DNA of 64,000 nucleotides from DASVTR01 sp036382855. Its GTDB lineage: Bacteria > Acidobacteriota > Blastocatellia > Pyrinomonadales > Pyrinomonadaceae. The notes under the pieces were generated by a model, which saw only the letters and a program-made list of their open reading frames with translations, was not told where the DNA came from and did not search any database. Where the stretch lies: assembly GCA_036382855.1 (NCBI GenBank), contig DASVPO010000012.1, forward strand, positions 62,001-126,000. The letters are read 5' to 3'. The position numbers and the translations under genes are program-made. Shown here piece by piece: positions 8,365 to 17,865 of this stretch (position 1 is the first letter of the stretch; each line of letters starts with the position of its first letter).

Positions 8365-10584
8365 TTATCGCCTGACGACCATTCGTGCGCTGCCGACGTT
8401 GCCGCTGGAATCAAAGGCGCGCAGGGAGATTGTGTGCTCGCCTGCGCCCGTGAGGGGCAGGTCGAGCGAGTAGCGCTCGCGCGGGCTGTCTGCGATGCCG
8501 TCGTCTGGAAAACTGTTGACCCACGGCGCTCCGTCAACGCTCACCTCTGCGCGTTTGATAGTGCCTGTCGCATCCTCCACGTCGAAGGCCAGGCGGGCGC
8601 GCTCGCCTGTCAACTGCGCTTCTCCGGCAGCGCGCACGATGGGCGGCGTATTATCTATATCAACAGGCTCGCTCAAGCGTTCGCCTGAGAGCGCCTGCCC
8701 GCCGGGATTGTCGGGAGCATCCGTGACGACGATTTTGAAGATGTAGCGGCCGTCGGCGAGGGCCGCGCCGTCAACCGTATAAAAATTCTCGCGCAGTTTG
8801 TCGCGCAGTAACCGAAACGCGTTCTCGTTTAAGGAGCGATAATAGATGGAGTATTCGAGCGTGTCGCCGTTGCGGTCTTCGGCCTGCCATTGGATGGCGC
8901 GCGCGCCGCGTTGATAAATACGACGCGGTGGAACCTGCGAGACGACGCCAAACAGCGAAGGGTCGAGGCCGGATGATTCTATGTTCGGGTCTGTCTGCAC
9001 CTGCACGATTGATTGCAGGCCGACGCCGATGGGCAGCGTCGTTATAGAGAGCACTTCCGGCGCGACGTTGCGCGGCAGGTAAGAGACGCTGACATCCTCC
9101 ATACGCGTCTCGACGCCGCCCGCAGCGGGCGCACGCAGCACCGCGCGCCACTGTATGAAGCGAGCGCGAGGGCTGCTGATTTGCGCTCCCGCAGGGTCGC
9201 GATACGCTGCGCTCCATTCGCTCCATGTAGCGTCTGGCCGCTCGCCGTTTCCAGTGCGTGTCTGCACTTCGACCTGCCCTGTCCCGCGCCACCAGATGCG
9301 TCCCCATGAAGAGACGAGTTTCGTATCTCTGACAGGTGATTCGTAAGTCCCTTCGTTCATTAGCTCGGAGCCGAAGCGGAAGAGCTTTCCGCCGTTGCTC
9401 GACGCAGCGTAGAGTTCGCGCCCGCGCACCGTCAGAGAGGAAATCTGCCCTTCTGTTGATTGCAGGAGCAGCGTGTCGCGTCCGTCATCCGTGACGGAAT
9501 AGATGCGCCCCTTGTCTGCCGTTCCAATCAGAACACTGCGTCCCTGTGGCGCTGGCGCGACCGAAAAGGCCGTAATCGCGGACGAGTTCCAGAGCACGTC
9601 TGTTCCGCCGTCGGGCAGAATACGGAAGACTGCGCTGCGCGCATTAGACAGATCGTTGCGGCTGCGGCCAGCCTGCGACTGCAAGCCACCACCGCTGCTC
9701 TCATCCGGCGTAATTGTGACGGTGACGCTGCCCTGCCCGCCTGACGAGTCAGACTGCGGAGCAGGAGCGGGCGCGCTCGCTGAGCGTTGTCCGGCGGCAG
9801 CGTCGCTTAAGGCCAGCGCGTAGATCGAGCCGTCGGCCGCAGGAGCAAGGGCGTGTATCTCTCTGAGCGGAGCATCGAAGAGCGCAAACGCTTTGCCGTC
9901 CGCAGAGACGCGCAACACAAGCCCGCCCGGATCTGTGCCCGCAATCAACTGTCCTTTCGCATCCACGGCGAGCGAGATAACGTGCGTCTCGTTGGTATCA
10001 ACGAGCAGAGAGGCTTCCGGCTTCGCAGCGCTTGCGCGAACGCGGTAGAGTTTGCCGTTGTCGCCCGTGCCGACGGCCAACGCGCCGTCCGTCATCAAAG
10101 CCAGCGACCAGATATATTTATCCGGCGGGTCGAAATAGACTTCCGCACGCCCGTCCGCGCCGATGCGATAAACTTTTCCGTCAGGCGAAGTGCCAGCGTA
10201 GAGCGTGCCGTCGGTTGCGACGGCGAGCGCCGTCACGTCCAACTCCGGCGCATCATAAAGCAGCGCGCCGCGCCCGTCGGCCGCGATGCGGAAGAGACGA
10301 CCGTCGTGCCCAGTGCCGAGATAAACATTGCCCGCGCCGTCAACCGCGCTGGCCCAGACATACGCCTGCTGCGTATCGAAAATCTGCTGGAAGCGCGGCG
10401 CGAGCATCACGACGCCTGTATCCGTAATCGAGACGCCGCGCGCCTCGCCGCGCAATAGCTCCGTGCGCGAATTCGTCTCCCAGATAATAGGCTCTCCGGC
10501 ACGGGCCTGAGCGCTGAAGGCTATTAAGAGAAGAAAGATTAAGAGTTGACGGGCGCTGCGATGAGTGAAGGTTTTATTGAACAT
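8365..10584 (-). CDS. Secreted beta-propeller protein
   Basis: 739 aa from the ATG at 10584 (MFNKTFTHRSARQ), which starts a normal signal peptide (LLIFLLLIAFSAQARA); an in-frame start 45 bp upstream would place extra residues before it. Residues about 60-420 are propeller-like blades with recurring GxVYLGTGHDGRLFRI and DGTLYAGTSPDGKVYRI motifs, resembling SMP-30/gluconolactonase-like or ligand-binding propellers. A Gly/Ser-rich insert lies near 285-320. The C-terminal 300 residues look like beta-sandwich (Ig or FN3-like) domains, with EYSIYYRSLNENAFRLL and DIDNTPPIVRA. It is probably periplasmic or surface-exposed. The ligand is unknown. Confidence 0.75.
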   Translation of the reverse strand: MFNKTFTHRSARQLLIFLLLIAFSAQARAGEPIIWETNSRTELLRGEARGVSITDTGVVMLAPRFQQIFDTQQAYVWASAVDGAGNVYLGTGHDGRLFRIAADGRGALLYDAPELDVTALAVATDGTLYAGTSPDGKVYRIGADGRAEVYFDPPDKYIWSLALMTDGALAVGTGDNGKLYRVRASAAKPEASLLVDTNETHVISLAVDAKGQLIAGTDPGGLVLRVSADGKAFALFDAPLREIHALAPAADGSIYALALSDAAAGQRSASAPAPAPQSDSSGGQGSVTVTITPDESSGGGLQSQAGRSRNDLSNARSAVFRILPDGGTDVLWNSSAITAFSVAPAPQGRSVLIGTADKGRIYSVTDDGRDTLLLQSTEGQISSLTVRGRELYAASSNGGKLFRFGSELMNEGTYESPVRDTKLVSSWGRIWWRGTGQVEVQTRTGNGERPDATWSEWSAAYRDPAGAQISSPRARFIQWRAVLRAPAAGGVETRMEDVSVSYLPRNVAPEVLSITTLPIGVGLQSIVQVQTDPNIESSGLDPSLFGVVSQVPPRRIYQRGARAIQWQAEDRNGDTLEYSIYYRSLNENAFRLLRDKLRENFYTVDGAALADGRYIFKIVVTDAPDNPGGQALSGERLSEPVDIDNTPPIVRAAGEAQLTGERARLAFDVEDATGTIKRAEVSVDGAPWVNSFPDDGIADSPRERYSLDLPLTGAGEHTISLRAFDSSGNVGSARMVVRR

Positions 10585-10720
10585 CAAGAATAGTTTCGCC
10601 GAGTTATGTTTGAGAGCGTTCTCGCGCACACTGCGGATTCTCCGAATTAACTAACAACAGGTCAGTACAACTCAAATCATACCCTGAAAGCGCTTATTGC
10701 CGGAAATCAACGAGAGAAAT

Positions 10721-10800
10721 GATGAGCGATGAACGCGGAACGATGAACGACAGACAAGCTCTTAACAATTCATCCTTCATCGTTCCTCCTTCATCGTTTC
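10721..10800. repeat. Heptad-repeat hairpin, family C
   Basis: The left arm reads GATGAGC, GATGAAC, GCGGAAC, GATGAAC (from 10721). The right arm 10769-10800 reads TTCATCC, TTCATCG, TTCCTCC, TTCATCG. The period is 7 nt and the arms are imperfectly complementary. It ends 1 bp from the stop of the minus-strand MoeB/ThiF-like gene and lies upstream of the propeller gene on the same strand. Confidence 0.8.
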
Positions 10801-10801
10801 T

Positions 10802-11821
10802 CTAACTGCCGATGTACTTCGCATAGAGCGAGCGCGCAGTCGTTATATCATCCGTGCCGCGTATAATCGCTCGTGCATCCTGAAAGACCGTCAACTCGTA
10901 AGCGCCAGCCTGCAAGCGCACCAGATAGGGATTGAGATGCACTTCGCCTGCCGCGCGCAGGCGTTCGGCAAGCGCCTTCAAATCCACACGGACGCTCGCG
11001 CGCGGGCTGACCTGCACGGCATCGCGCCCGCATAGCGTCGTCGCAAAATCACCCGCTTCAGCTTCCAGCATTCCGTACTCTTCATGTGCGCACGTACGGC
11101 AATCCGCGCCCGGTTGGCCCAGCCTGATGCTGCGCCATTCGTTGCGCCACACGTCAAACTGCATCAACGAATTGTGCAGGCTCTCCGTCTTCCCTGTGAG
11201 CAGCTTGAGCGCTTCGCTCGTCTGCACGGCGGCGACGACGGCGATAATCGGCATGATGACGCCCGCCGTATCACACGTCGGCGCGCTGGCAGCCGGTGGC
11301 GGCTCTTCAAAGACGCAGCGCAGGCAAGGGCTCACGTGCGGCCTGATGGTCATCGTCACACCGTAGGAGCCAACGGCCGCGCCGTAAATCCAGTTGGTTT
11401 TGTGCTTAACGCAGGCATCGTTGATGAGATAGCGCGTCGCGAAATTATCAGTTCCGTCAAGCACGACATCGCAGTCTTCAATCAAGCGTTCGATGTTCGT
11501 GTGATTAACATCGGCGATGACGGCTTCCGTCTGTATCTCCGAGTTAATCAGAGCGAGATGGCGCACACAGGCTGCGGCCTTCGGCGTGCGTTCCTGCGCG
11601 TCCTGCTCTGTGAACATCGTCTGCCGTTGCAGGTTCGAAGCCTCCACAAAATCCCTGTCAACGATGCGTAAGCGTCCGACGCCCGCACGCGCCAAGGCTT
11701 CAGCCTGCGCCGTTCCCAGCGCGCCGCACCCGACAATCAAGGCGCGCGAAGCGAGCAGCCGAAGCTGGCCTTCTGCACCAATGCCATCGAAGAGAATCTG
11801 CCTGCTGTAACGTTCGTTCAT
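10802..11821 (-). CDS. ThiF/MoeB/HesA-family adenylyltransferase
   Basis: 339 aa from ATG 11821, which lies 2 bp after the aroDE stop; an upstream in-frame start would overlap aroDE by 130 bp. MNERYSRQILFDGIGAEGQ opens the protein as in MoeB and ThiF. The ATP-binding GCGALGTAQAEALARAGVG is at 31-49, with Zn ligands CLRC (166-169) and CRTC (241-244) and the conserved Cys in CDTAGV (183). The family adenylates the C-terminal Gly of small sulfur carriers (MoaD or ThiS). There is no rhodanese domain, and no moaD, moaE or thiS gene nearby, so the partner is open. Coupling to aroDE looks incidental to function. Confidence 0.85.
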   Translation of the reverse strand: MNERYSRQILFDGIGAEGQLRLLASRALIVGCGALGTAQAEALARAGVGRLRIVDRDFVEASNLQRQTMFTEQDAQERTPKAAACVRHLALINSEIQTEAVIADVNHTNIERLIEDCDVVLDGTDNFATRYLINDACVKHKTNWIYGAAVGSYGVTMTIRPHVSPCLRCVFEEPPPAASAPTCDTAGVIMPIIAVVAAVQTSEALKLLTGKTESLHNSLMQFDVWRNEWRSIRLGQPGADCRTCAHEEYGMLEAEAGDFATTLCGRDAVQVSPRASVRVDLKALAERLRAAGEVHLNPYLVRLQAGAYELTVFQDARAIIRGTDDITTARSLYAKYIGS

Positions 11822-11823
11822 TT

Positions 11824-13368
11824 TTAAGACAACTTTTCGAGAGCCGTTTGCGCAGCCCTGTGCATCAACTCGACGGGCGCTTTTCTCCCCGTCCAACAAT
11901 AAAACTGCTCGGCCGCCTGCGCGACGAGCATCGGCAGCCCGTTCATCGTCTCGCATCCTGCCTCTTTTGCTTCGTGCAACAGCCGCGTTTCAAGCGGATT
12001 GTAAACCAGGTCGTAGACGAGACGCGCGCCGCGAAGCTGCGCGGCCGTCGCGGGAGTTTCATCTTCCAGCGGCCCAAGAGTGCCGAGAGGTGTTGTATTA
12101 ATCACGACATCGTAGCCATCGAAACGCGCCTCAGCCAGCACAGCACAATCGGCTGCAAACTCTTCGGACAGCATTCCGGCGCGTCGCATCTCGCGCGCGA
12201 AAACGGTCGCACGCGCGCCCTCTCGATGCAATCCCCAGAGCACGCCGCGCGCTGCGCCGCCAGCACCGATGAGAGCGCAGTTGAGTCCGCGGAGCATGCC
12301 AGCCTTTTCGCTCAACGTCTTGATGAAGGCGGCGGCATCCGTGTTAAGCCCACGCAGTTTCTCGTCTTCTACAACGACCGTATTGACGGCTCCAATCTCT
12401 CTGGCCGAAGGCTCGACGGAATCCAGGTGCTCCATAATCGCCGTCTTATGCGGCGCGGTGACGCTCAACCCGCGCAGGTTCCAATCAATCTCACATGTCA
12501 ACGGATGAACCATTCGACGCATGAACGGAGCGACTTCGCCAACTTCAAACGGAAGATAGACGGCATTACTACCGAACGCCTCGAACGCAGCGTTATGCAT
12601 CTGCGGCGAGACGGAATGTGCGACGGGCGAGCCGACCAGCCCCGTTATCATCGCCGAACGGTCAAGCTGCCCAACTCTATAAAGCTCTCGCAACTCAACC
12701 GCTTTGATTTGTCCGGGCGCAGTTTGCTGCTCATCGTCAAGCGAGCCATACGTCAGATAGCTCCCGCGCGAAGGGCCCAGAATGCGCGTCGGCAGCCCTT
12801 GTTCTCCCATCGCAACCGCAATCAACTCGCGACCTTCCGCCTGCGCGCGGTCGAGCAGGCTGAAGAGCGGCAGGCAATCGGTAATCTCTTTCGCCTGCAC
12901 GGCGATTTTCAGAATCCGAGCGGGCGTGCTGCTCAGACGCTCGTAGAGCTTGAACAACTCTTCTTCGCTGCTGCCCTTGAAATCGTGATGCGAGCAGATG
13001 ACGCGTTGCCAATCTATAAGGGAGCGTCCCTGCTCTTGAAAATGAAGCGCGAGGTCAAGCTCAAGATCTGCAAGCGCCTTGGTCGCAGTCTCTTCTGAAA
13101 AAAAGTTGGTCCAGAAAACAACGCGCGTCAGATTATCAATCTCTCGTCGTCCGCCCTCTCCGGCAGGACGCAGCGTGAAAATGAGCGTCGGCGTTTGAGC
13201 TTTCAGGAGGTCCGGCAACTCGCGTTGCAGGCGATCGAGTTCGTTAGCTGACAGACAATCGAGCCGTAGTTCGACGAGGTCGCCGAGTTTTGCGGCGCGT
13301 TCAATGGCCGCAGGCAGTTCGCTCGCGCTGCTTGCGCAAACAGGAACACAAATGCGTGTGTTGTTCAT
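11824..13368 (-). CDS. aroDE: Bifunctional 3-dehydroquinate dehydratase / shikimate dehydrogenase
   Basis: 514 aa, a fusion of two shikimate-pathway enzymes. Residues 1-230 are type I dehydroquinase: ELRLD (33-37), catalytic His in SHHDF (126-130) and Schiff-base Lys154 in ILKIAV. Residues 238-514 are AroE: SPVAHSVSPQMHN (247-259), catalytic Lys308 in APHK, Asp344 in GLNTD and the NADP-binding GAGGAARG (368-375). All key residues are present, so both activities are expected: dehydroquinate to dehydroshikimate to shikimate. Similar fusions are known in plants and several bacterial phyla. It is the first gene of a two-gene unit with the MoeB/ThiF-like gene. Confidence 0.95.
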   Translation of the reverse strand: MNNTRICVPVCASSASELPAAIERAAKLGDLVELRLDCLSANELDRLQRELPDLLKAQTPTLIFTLRPAGEGGRREIDNLTRVVFWTNFFSEETATKALADLELDLALHFQEQGRSLIDWQRVICSHHDFKGSSEEELFKLYERLSSTPARILKIAVQAKEITDCLPLFSLLDRAQAEGRELIAVAMGEQGLPTRILGPSRGSYLTYGSLDDEQQTAPGQIKAVELRELYRVGQLDRSAMITGLVGSPVAHSVSPQMHNAAFEAFGSNAVYLPFEVGEVAPFMRRMVHPLTCEIDWNLRGLSVTAPHKTAIMEHLDSVEPSAREIGAVNTVVVEDEKLRGLNTDAAAFIKTLSEKAGMLRGLNCALIGAGGAARGVLWGLHREGARATVFAREMRRAGMLSEEFAADCAVLAEARFDGYDVVINTTPLGTLGPLEDETPATAAQLRGARLVYDLVYNPLETRLLHEAKEAGCETMNGLPMLVAQAAEQFYCWTGRKAPVELMHRAAQTALEKLS

Positions 13369-13446
13369 CTACGTCAAGGATGATTCGTGTGCGCGCTCTC
13401 GCACGTCAGCAGCGGAGAGTTGCTAACGGAAAATCAATCGTCAAAC

Positions 13447-13512
13447 TAAAACGCGAAGCGAGGCGGCGCGGCCTGAATAAAAGAAGATCGCCCGCGTCGC
13501 CTCGCTCCGCGT
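13447..13512 (-). terminator. Intrinsic terminator of cysK
   Basis: A 15-bp stem with one mismatch (ACGCGAAGCGAGGCG at 13451-13465 against 13498-13512) with a loop of about 32 nt. In minus-strand sense it is followed by a T-rich run (TTTTAGTTTG). It lies 40 bp past the cysK stop and before aroDE, so it should separate the two transcripts. Confidence 0.75.
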
Positions 13513-13551
13513 CTATGGTCGTCGTTTGTAGAGCGCTCAAAAACGCTCAAG

Positions 13552-14496
13552 CTACTGTGTCGTCTCAAATAGTTCGTGCGAGAGATAACGCTCGCCGAAG
13601 TCGCAGATAATCGAGACGACGCGCTTGCCCGTACCTAGTTCCTGTGCGACGGTGCGCGCGGCCCATGTGATAGCGCCCGATGAGATGCCGCAGAAGATTC
13701 CTTCTTCGCGTGCGAGGCGGCGCGCCATCGCCAGCGCGTCGTTGTAGTCAACCTGAATCACACGGTCAACGACCGACGCATCGTAGTTGCGCGGCACAAA
13801 GCCTGCGCCGATGCCCTGTATCTTGTTCGGGCCGGGTTCGCCGCCCGACAGCACAGGCGATGATGCAGGCTCGACGGCGATGACCTGTATCTGCTGGCCC
13901 ACGCGCTCTTTGAGAATTTGCCCGACTCCGGCAATCGTGCCGCCCGTGCCGACGCCGGACACGAAGGCATCAATGCGCCCGTCCGTGTCCTCCATAATCT
14001 CTTCGGCTGTCGTTCGACGGTGCACTTCAGGGTTGGCAGGATTTTCAAACTGGCCCGGCGTCCAACTATTCGGCGTTGCTTCCGTCAAGTCTGCGGCCTT
14101 CTTGATAGCGCCCTTCATCCCTTCAGCGCCGGGCGTTAAAACAACTTCCGCGCCGAGCGCCGTCAGCACGCGCCGCCTTTCAACCGTCACGGTCTCCGGC
14201 ATCGTGACGATTAACCTGTAACCTTTAACGGTCGCGGCGAAAGCCAGCGCGATGCCCGTATTGCCGGAAGTCGGCTCGATGATAACGGTCTCGCCCGGCT
14301 TGATGCGGCCCTCGCGCTCCGCTGCTTCAATCATCGCCGAACCGATGCGGTCTTTGACGGAATCCATCGGATTCTGCGATTCGAGCTTGGCAATCATCTC
14401 TGCCGAACCGGGCGCGGGAATACGGTTTAAGCGCACGAGCGGCGTGTAGCCGATGAGTTCAAGCATGTCGTTCGCAATCTTTGGTCTCTGGGGCAT
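13552..14496 (-). CDS. cysK: Cysteine synthase A (O-acetylserine sulfhydrylase)
   Basis: 314 aa, normal length for CysK. PLP Lys48 lies in NPMDSVKDR, the substrate loop TSGNTG at 76-81, the phosphate-binding GVGTGGTIAG at 181-190 and the CysK-typical PGQFENPANPEVH at 147-159. It makes cysteine from O-acetylserine and sulfide with PLP in the cytoplasm. It is a single gene bounded by its own terminator; no cysE or sulfate assimilation gene is adjacent. A 138-bp upstream gap leaves room for a promoter, but no regulatory site was recognised. Confidence 0.95.
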   Translation of the reverse strand: MPQRPKIANDMLELIGYTPLVRLNRIPAPGSAEMIAKLESQNPMDSVKDRIGSAMIEAAEREGRIKPGETVIIEPTSGNTGIALAFAATVKGYRLIVTMPETVTVERRRVLTALGAEVVLTPGAEGMKGAIKKAADLTEATPNSWTPGQFENPANPEVHRRTTAEEIMEDTDGRIDAFVSGVGTGGTIAGVGQILKERVGQQIQVIAVEPASSPVLSGGEPGPNKIQGIGAGFVPRNYDASVVDRVIQVDYNDALAMARRLAREEGIFCGISSGAITWAARTVAQELGTGKRVVSIICDFGERYLSHELFETTQ

Positions 14497-14634
14497 CTTT
14501 AACTCCTACAATTCTTCAGGGAATTTTCTAACTTGACAGTATGAATCGAAATTTTCGCAAACTATACAGTGCCAGCCGGAGAGCGCGCAAGGCAACACAC
14601 TTACCATCCTCAGAGTTGCTCTTTCAAATTTAAA

Positions 14635-15204
14635 TCAAGCATGCTCCTCGGAGCGACTGACAGGCTCTTTGCGATTTACGGGCTGCGCTCCGGGGCTTAG
14701 GTGACGGGTCGTGCCTTCCGTTATGCTCGGCGGCGGCATCAGCATTTCCGAGGTATCGCGCGGCGGAAGATTTTTGAGTTGAGCTTCGCGGGAGATAGCC
14801 GGCAGCGGCTCAGCGCTCGTGCCTTGTAAGGCTTTCTCGCGTTTGATGCGTACGAGTTGGCCGATGCCTTCGCCCGCACAAGCGAGCGCCGGAATCAGCA
14901 ACCAGAACCACCAGACCTGTCCTCCCGGCATATAGCGGGCAACCATCATACTGATGATGAGAAAAGCTATCCCGACGCTTATATTCGAGAAAGCGTCTTC
15001 AAGCCTCGCCGCTTTTTTTTCTTTAACTTTATTCTTGCCCTTGCGCCGCTTCCCTGTCTCTTCAACGTCCGTTTCGTCTGCGCGCGCAAGGTCGGCTGCG
15101 AATTGCCCTGACAGCATTTGAGGCAGGAGACTGATGTCTGCACCGCAGACGCGGCAATATCTGGCATCGTCTATGTTATGCGCTGCGCATCTGGGACAAA
15201 ACAT
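14635..15204 (-). CDS. Zinc-ribbon membrane protein (paralogue 1)
   Basis: 189 aa. An N-terminal zinc ribbon MFCPRCAAHNIDDARYCRVCG has two CxxC pairs. A polar Lys-rich stretch (55-70) precedes two hydrophobic helices (about 76-90 and 95-113). The cytoplasmic tail ends in a conserved motif SITEGTTRHL. The next gene upstream (15267-15809) has the same layout and tail, as does 54791-55270, so this is a paralogous family. Function unknown; a membrane-bound scaffold or sensor is only a guess. Confidence 0.75.
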   Translation of the reverse strand: MFCPRCAAHNIDDARYCRVCGADISLLPQMLSGQFAADLARADETDVEETGKRRKGKNKVKEKKAARLEDAFSNISVGIAFLIISMMVARYMPGGQVWWFWLLIPALACAGEGIGQLVRIKREKALQGTSAEPLPAISREAQLKNLPPRDTSEMLMPPPSITEGTTRHLSPGAQPVNRKEPVSRSEEHA

Positions 15205-15266
15205 TGCGGGCTCGCCTCCTTTCCCTCAAGCGACCCGATGATTCATCGCATCGCTTCCGTCAAACA

Positions 15267-15809
15267 TCAAGCGCCCTTCTGTTTATTTTCAACTGGCGTC
15301 TCTAAGCGCCGCGTCGTGCCTTCCGTGACGCTCGGCGGCTGCGGAACTAACTCGCCCGTGTTACGGCTTCGCGGCGGAAGTGCAGACGGACGCGCCGCAG
15401 GCATCGCGTGCGCAGTAGTGCCTGCTAGCGGGGCGGCCGGAAGTTCAGACTTTTTCTCCATCCCGAGGCGCATCAGTTCGGCGATTCCGCCACCGAGCAT
15501 CGTAAAGGCCGGAATGAACAGCCAGAACCACCACATCCCCGCACCCGGCAGATATTTCCGCGCCATCGTCGCGACGACGATGAAAGCGAGCCCCATGAAA
15601 ATATTCTTGACGCCCTTCTCCACGCTCGGAGCGCTTCTACCCTTTCTCCTGCGCCGCCTTGAGAAAGCATCATCATCAGGCTCTTCGTCGCCGGTCGTCG
15701 CAGGCAGATTGCCTGTCAACGCCTGCGAGACGAGGCTGATATTCGAGCCGCAGCCGCGACAGAAACTCGCGTTGTCAAGATTTTCAGTTGCGCATTGTGG
15801 GCAATACAT
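15267..15809 (-). CDS. Zinc-ribbon membrane protein (paralogue 2)
   Basis: 180 aa. It has the same architecture as its downstream neighbour: zinc ribbon MYCPQCATENLDNASFCRGCG, then a basic stretch SRRRRRKGRS, two membrane helices (about 83-98 and 104-122) and the C-terminal motif SVTEGTTRRL. The two genes are 62 bp apart on the same strand and look like a tandem duplication. A small inverted repeat (AGCGA/TCGCT, 15228-15256) lies between them. Function unknown. Confidence 0.75.
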   Translation of the reverse strand: MYCPQCATENLDNASFCRGCGSNISLVSQALTGNLPATTGDEEPDDDAFSRRRRRKGRSAPSVEKGVKNIFMGLAFIVVATMARKYLPGAGMWWFWLFIPAFTMLGGGIAELMRLGMEKKSELPAAPLAGTTAHAMPAARPSALPPRSRNTGELVPQPPSVTEGTTRRLETPVENKQKGA

Positions 15810-15871
15810 TCAAATGTCTCCCGCCTGCAAACAGGCTTCACGGCCCCTTGTTCGCGCGTGGGCCATTCTTC

Positions 15872-16777
15872 TTACGCATCAACGCTCGCCGCGGTTCGCT
15901 GCCTGAGAGCTTCGTAGAGCACTATGCCTGCGGCGACCGAGACGTTGAGCGATTCAATGCGCCCGCGAACCGGGATTCGCACCAGTGCATCGCAACGCTC
16001 GCGCACAAGGCGATGCAGCCCAGCGCCCTCGCCGCCCAACACCAGCGCACACGGCAACGTAAAATCCCACGCGGTGTATTCAACTTCGGCATCCATGCTT
16101 GTTCCGACTGTCCAGATGTTACGTTCTTTTAACTCCTCTATCAAACGCACGAGGTTGGCCGCGCGTGCCACGCGCACGTGCTCAAGAGCGCCCGCTGCCG
16201 TCTTCGCCACGATGTCTGTCAGCCCTGCGGCGCGTCGCTCAGGGATGACGACGCCGTGCGCGCCGACACACTCGACCGTGCGAATCACAGCGCCCAGATT
16301 GCGCGGGTCTTCGACACCGTCCAGCACGACGATGAGCGGCGGCTCTTTCGTCCCGACTCGCGCCGCGAGGCTATCCAGCAATTCGTCGGTGTCCGCGTAA
16401 CGCGCGGCGGCAACAGCGGCCACAACGCCCTGATGATTAACCTCAGGGCCGACCGCTCGTTCAAGCTCTGCGCGCGGAGCACGACGCACAGGAACGTTTA
16501 AGCGGTGGGCCAACTCCAACAGTTCGCGCAAACGGAAATGATGTGCGCCCTCGGCAATCGTAATCTGTTCGAGCGGCCGCTGGTTTGCACGCAAGGCTTC
16601 CAGCACGGGCGCGACTCCATAGAGACGCATGGGAGCGCTCGTCGCCGGAGCAGCAGCTTCGGTCGGCGGGCGACGCGGGCGCTCATCACGTCGCTGCGTG
16701 CCCTTGTACGAAGCTGCGCGCTCGTTGCGTGATGCGTCCGCCGGTTCGCGCCTGCGATGTCCCTCCCCTCGCTTCAT
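15872..16777 (-). CDS. rlmB: 23S rRNA (guanosine-2'-O-)-methyltransferase RlmB
   Basis: 301 aa SpoU/TrmH-family enzyme. After a basic, low-complexity N-terminal extension of about 50 residues comes the substrate-binding domain (LYGVAPVLEALRANQRPLEQ). The SPOUT knot follows: LDGVEDPRNLGAVIRT (motif 1), GGEGAGLHRLVRERCD (motif 2) and IPVRGRIESLNVSVAAGI (motif 3). These fit RlmB, which methylates G2251 of 23S rRNA. The ATG overlaps the stop of the upstream gene as ATGA, so the two are translationally coupled. Another TrmH-family specificity cannot be fully excluded. Confidence 0.9.
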   Translation of the reverse strand: MKRGEGHRRREPADASRNERAASYKGTQRRDERPRRPPTEAAAPATSAPMRLYGVAPVLEALRANQRPLEQITIAEGAHHFRLRELLELAHRLNVPVRRAPRAELERAVGPEVNHQGVVAAVAAARYADTDELLDSLAARVGTKEPPLIVVLDGVEDPRNLGAVIRTVECVGAHGVVIPERRAAGLTDIVAKTAAGALEHVRVARAANLVRLIEELKERNIWTVGTSMDAEVEYTAWDFTLPCALVLGGEGAGLHRLVRERCDALVRIPVRGRIESLNVSVAAGIVLYEALRQRTAASVDA

Positions 16778-17865
16778 AAGCCCTTACTCGCGCGGCCCGA
16801 CTTCAGGTAATGACGCAGCCGCGAATAGCGTGTGAACTGGATTTCGTTATCCGTGATCGTGACGACCTCTGTGCTGTAGCGACCGGGGCCGCCACGCCGC
16901 CAGCCGCGCGATTCCGTCTGCTGCTCAAGCGGCCAGACGGCTGCGAGCGCGCGGCGCAAGCGCGCGTAAGAGTCGTCATACGTGGCCCGACTCGCTCTCA
17001 CACGCAACTCCTCCAACAGCCGCGCGAAATTCTGTGCGACCAGCAGACTCTTCTTTTCGTTCAGACACGAGAAATCGAAGCTGCCCGCGACGAGACGCCA
17101 GCTGCCTACGGACTCCGACGAATAAATATCAAGCACCGCTTCGTCTGCGCTCAACTCGCGCGTCTCCGTGATCTCATTTTCCGCCCTGCGACCACGCCGC
17201 TCTTCCACTTCAACCTGCTGCATAATTGTGCGCCCCATTATCAATAACGTTATCTCATCCCATGGCGAGCGTAGAATCTCGTTGCTGCCCGCCGGGTGTG
17301 CGACGAGCGCATCCGTAGTCAGTTCCAGCGTTCTCATTCTTTTTGGTGGGTGTGTCTCCAGTGCAAGTTCGTCGTCGGAGACTGTTAACACTTCGAGGCC
17401 CAACGCTTTTAAGCTGCGCTCGATGAGTTTGGCTTCCTCAAGGGCGGCGGTGCGCGCTACCGGCAAAGGCTCGCCGCTCTCAATAATCCGCCGCACGTCC
17501 TCGTCGCTTAAGCGCAGAAGCGTTGCAGTCTCTTTCAAGCAATCTTCGTCCGGCCTCGCCTTGTCATGCGGAATGTAGATACTGTTAAAGCCCTGCTCCC
17601 ATCTCTCCAGGGGCCTGAGCGTCGGCTTTCGCAAAGGGGCGCTGTGCTCTGTGACGGGCAGCGCCGATGCGCAGTAGAGGCAGGTTGCGCGCGTCGGCGG
17701 GTTGGCGCGCAGGCATGCTTCGCACCTCACCATCTGGTCCGGCGCGAACCCTCGCTGCTCTCTTCGCAGGAGCGCAGCCTCATCTTCACTCAGAAAAAAA
17801 TCCTCGTCAGGCGGCAAAAGCTTTCTCCTCAAACGCGGATTATACTTGCTACGGCCCGAAAGCAC
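16774..17865 (-). CDS. Unknown protein with internal zinc ribbon, coupled to rlmB
   Basis: 363 aa, soluble. Residues 49-68 carry a ribbon-like CEACLRANPPTRATCLYC. A helical stretch (about 105-155) with KETATLLRLSDEDVRRII follows, then a mixed alpha/beta region without recognised motifs. No signal peptide or membrane helix is present. The gene overlaps rlmB by 4 bp. A role linked to the ribosome or RNA is an inference from that coupling only. Confidence 0.7.
   Translation of the reverse strand: MLSGRSKYNPRLRRKLLPPDEDFFLSEDEAALLRREQRGFAPDQMVRCEACLRANPPTRATCLYCASALPVTEHSAPLRKPTLRPLERWEQGFNSIYIPHDKARPDEDCLKETATLLRLSDEDVRRIIESGEPLPVARTAALEEAKLIERSLKALGLEVLTVSDDELALETHPPKRMRTLELTTDALVAHPAGSNEILRSPWDEITLLIMGRTIMQQVEVEERRGRRAENEITETRELSADEAVLDIYSSESVGSWRLVAGSFDFSCLNEKKSLLVAQNFARLLEELRVRASRATYDDSYARLRRALAAVWPLEQQTESRGWRRGGPGRYSTEVVTITDNEIQFTRYSRLRHYLKSGRASKGL

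Noticed and set aside
11848..13098. Long open frame on the plus strand opposite aroDE
   Set aside because: The minus strand holds an intact AroD-AroE with all catalytic residues; the plus frame has no recognisable motif.
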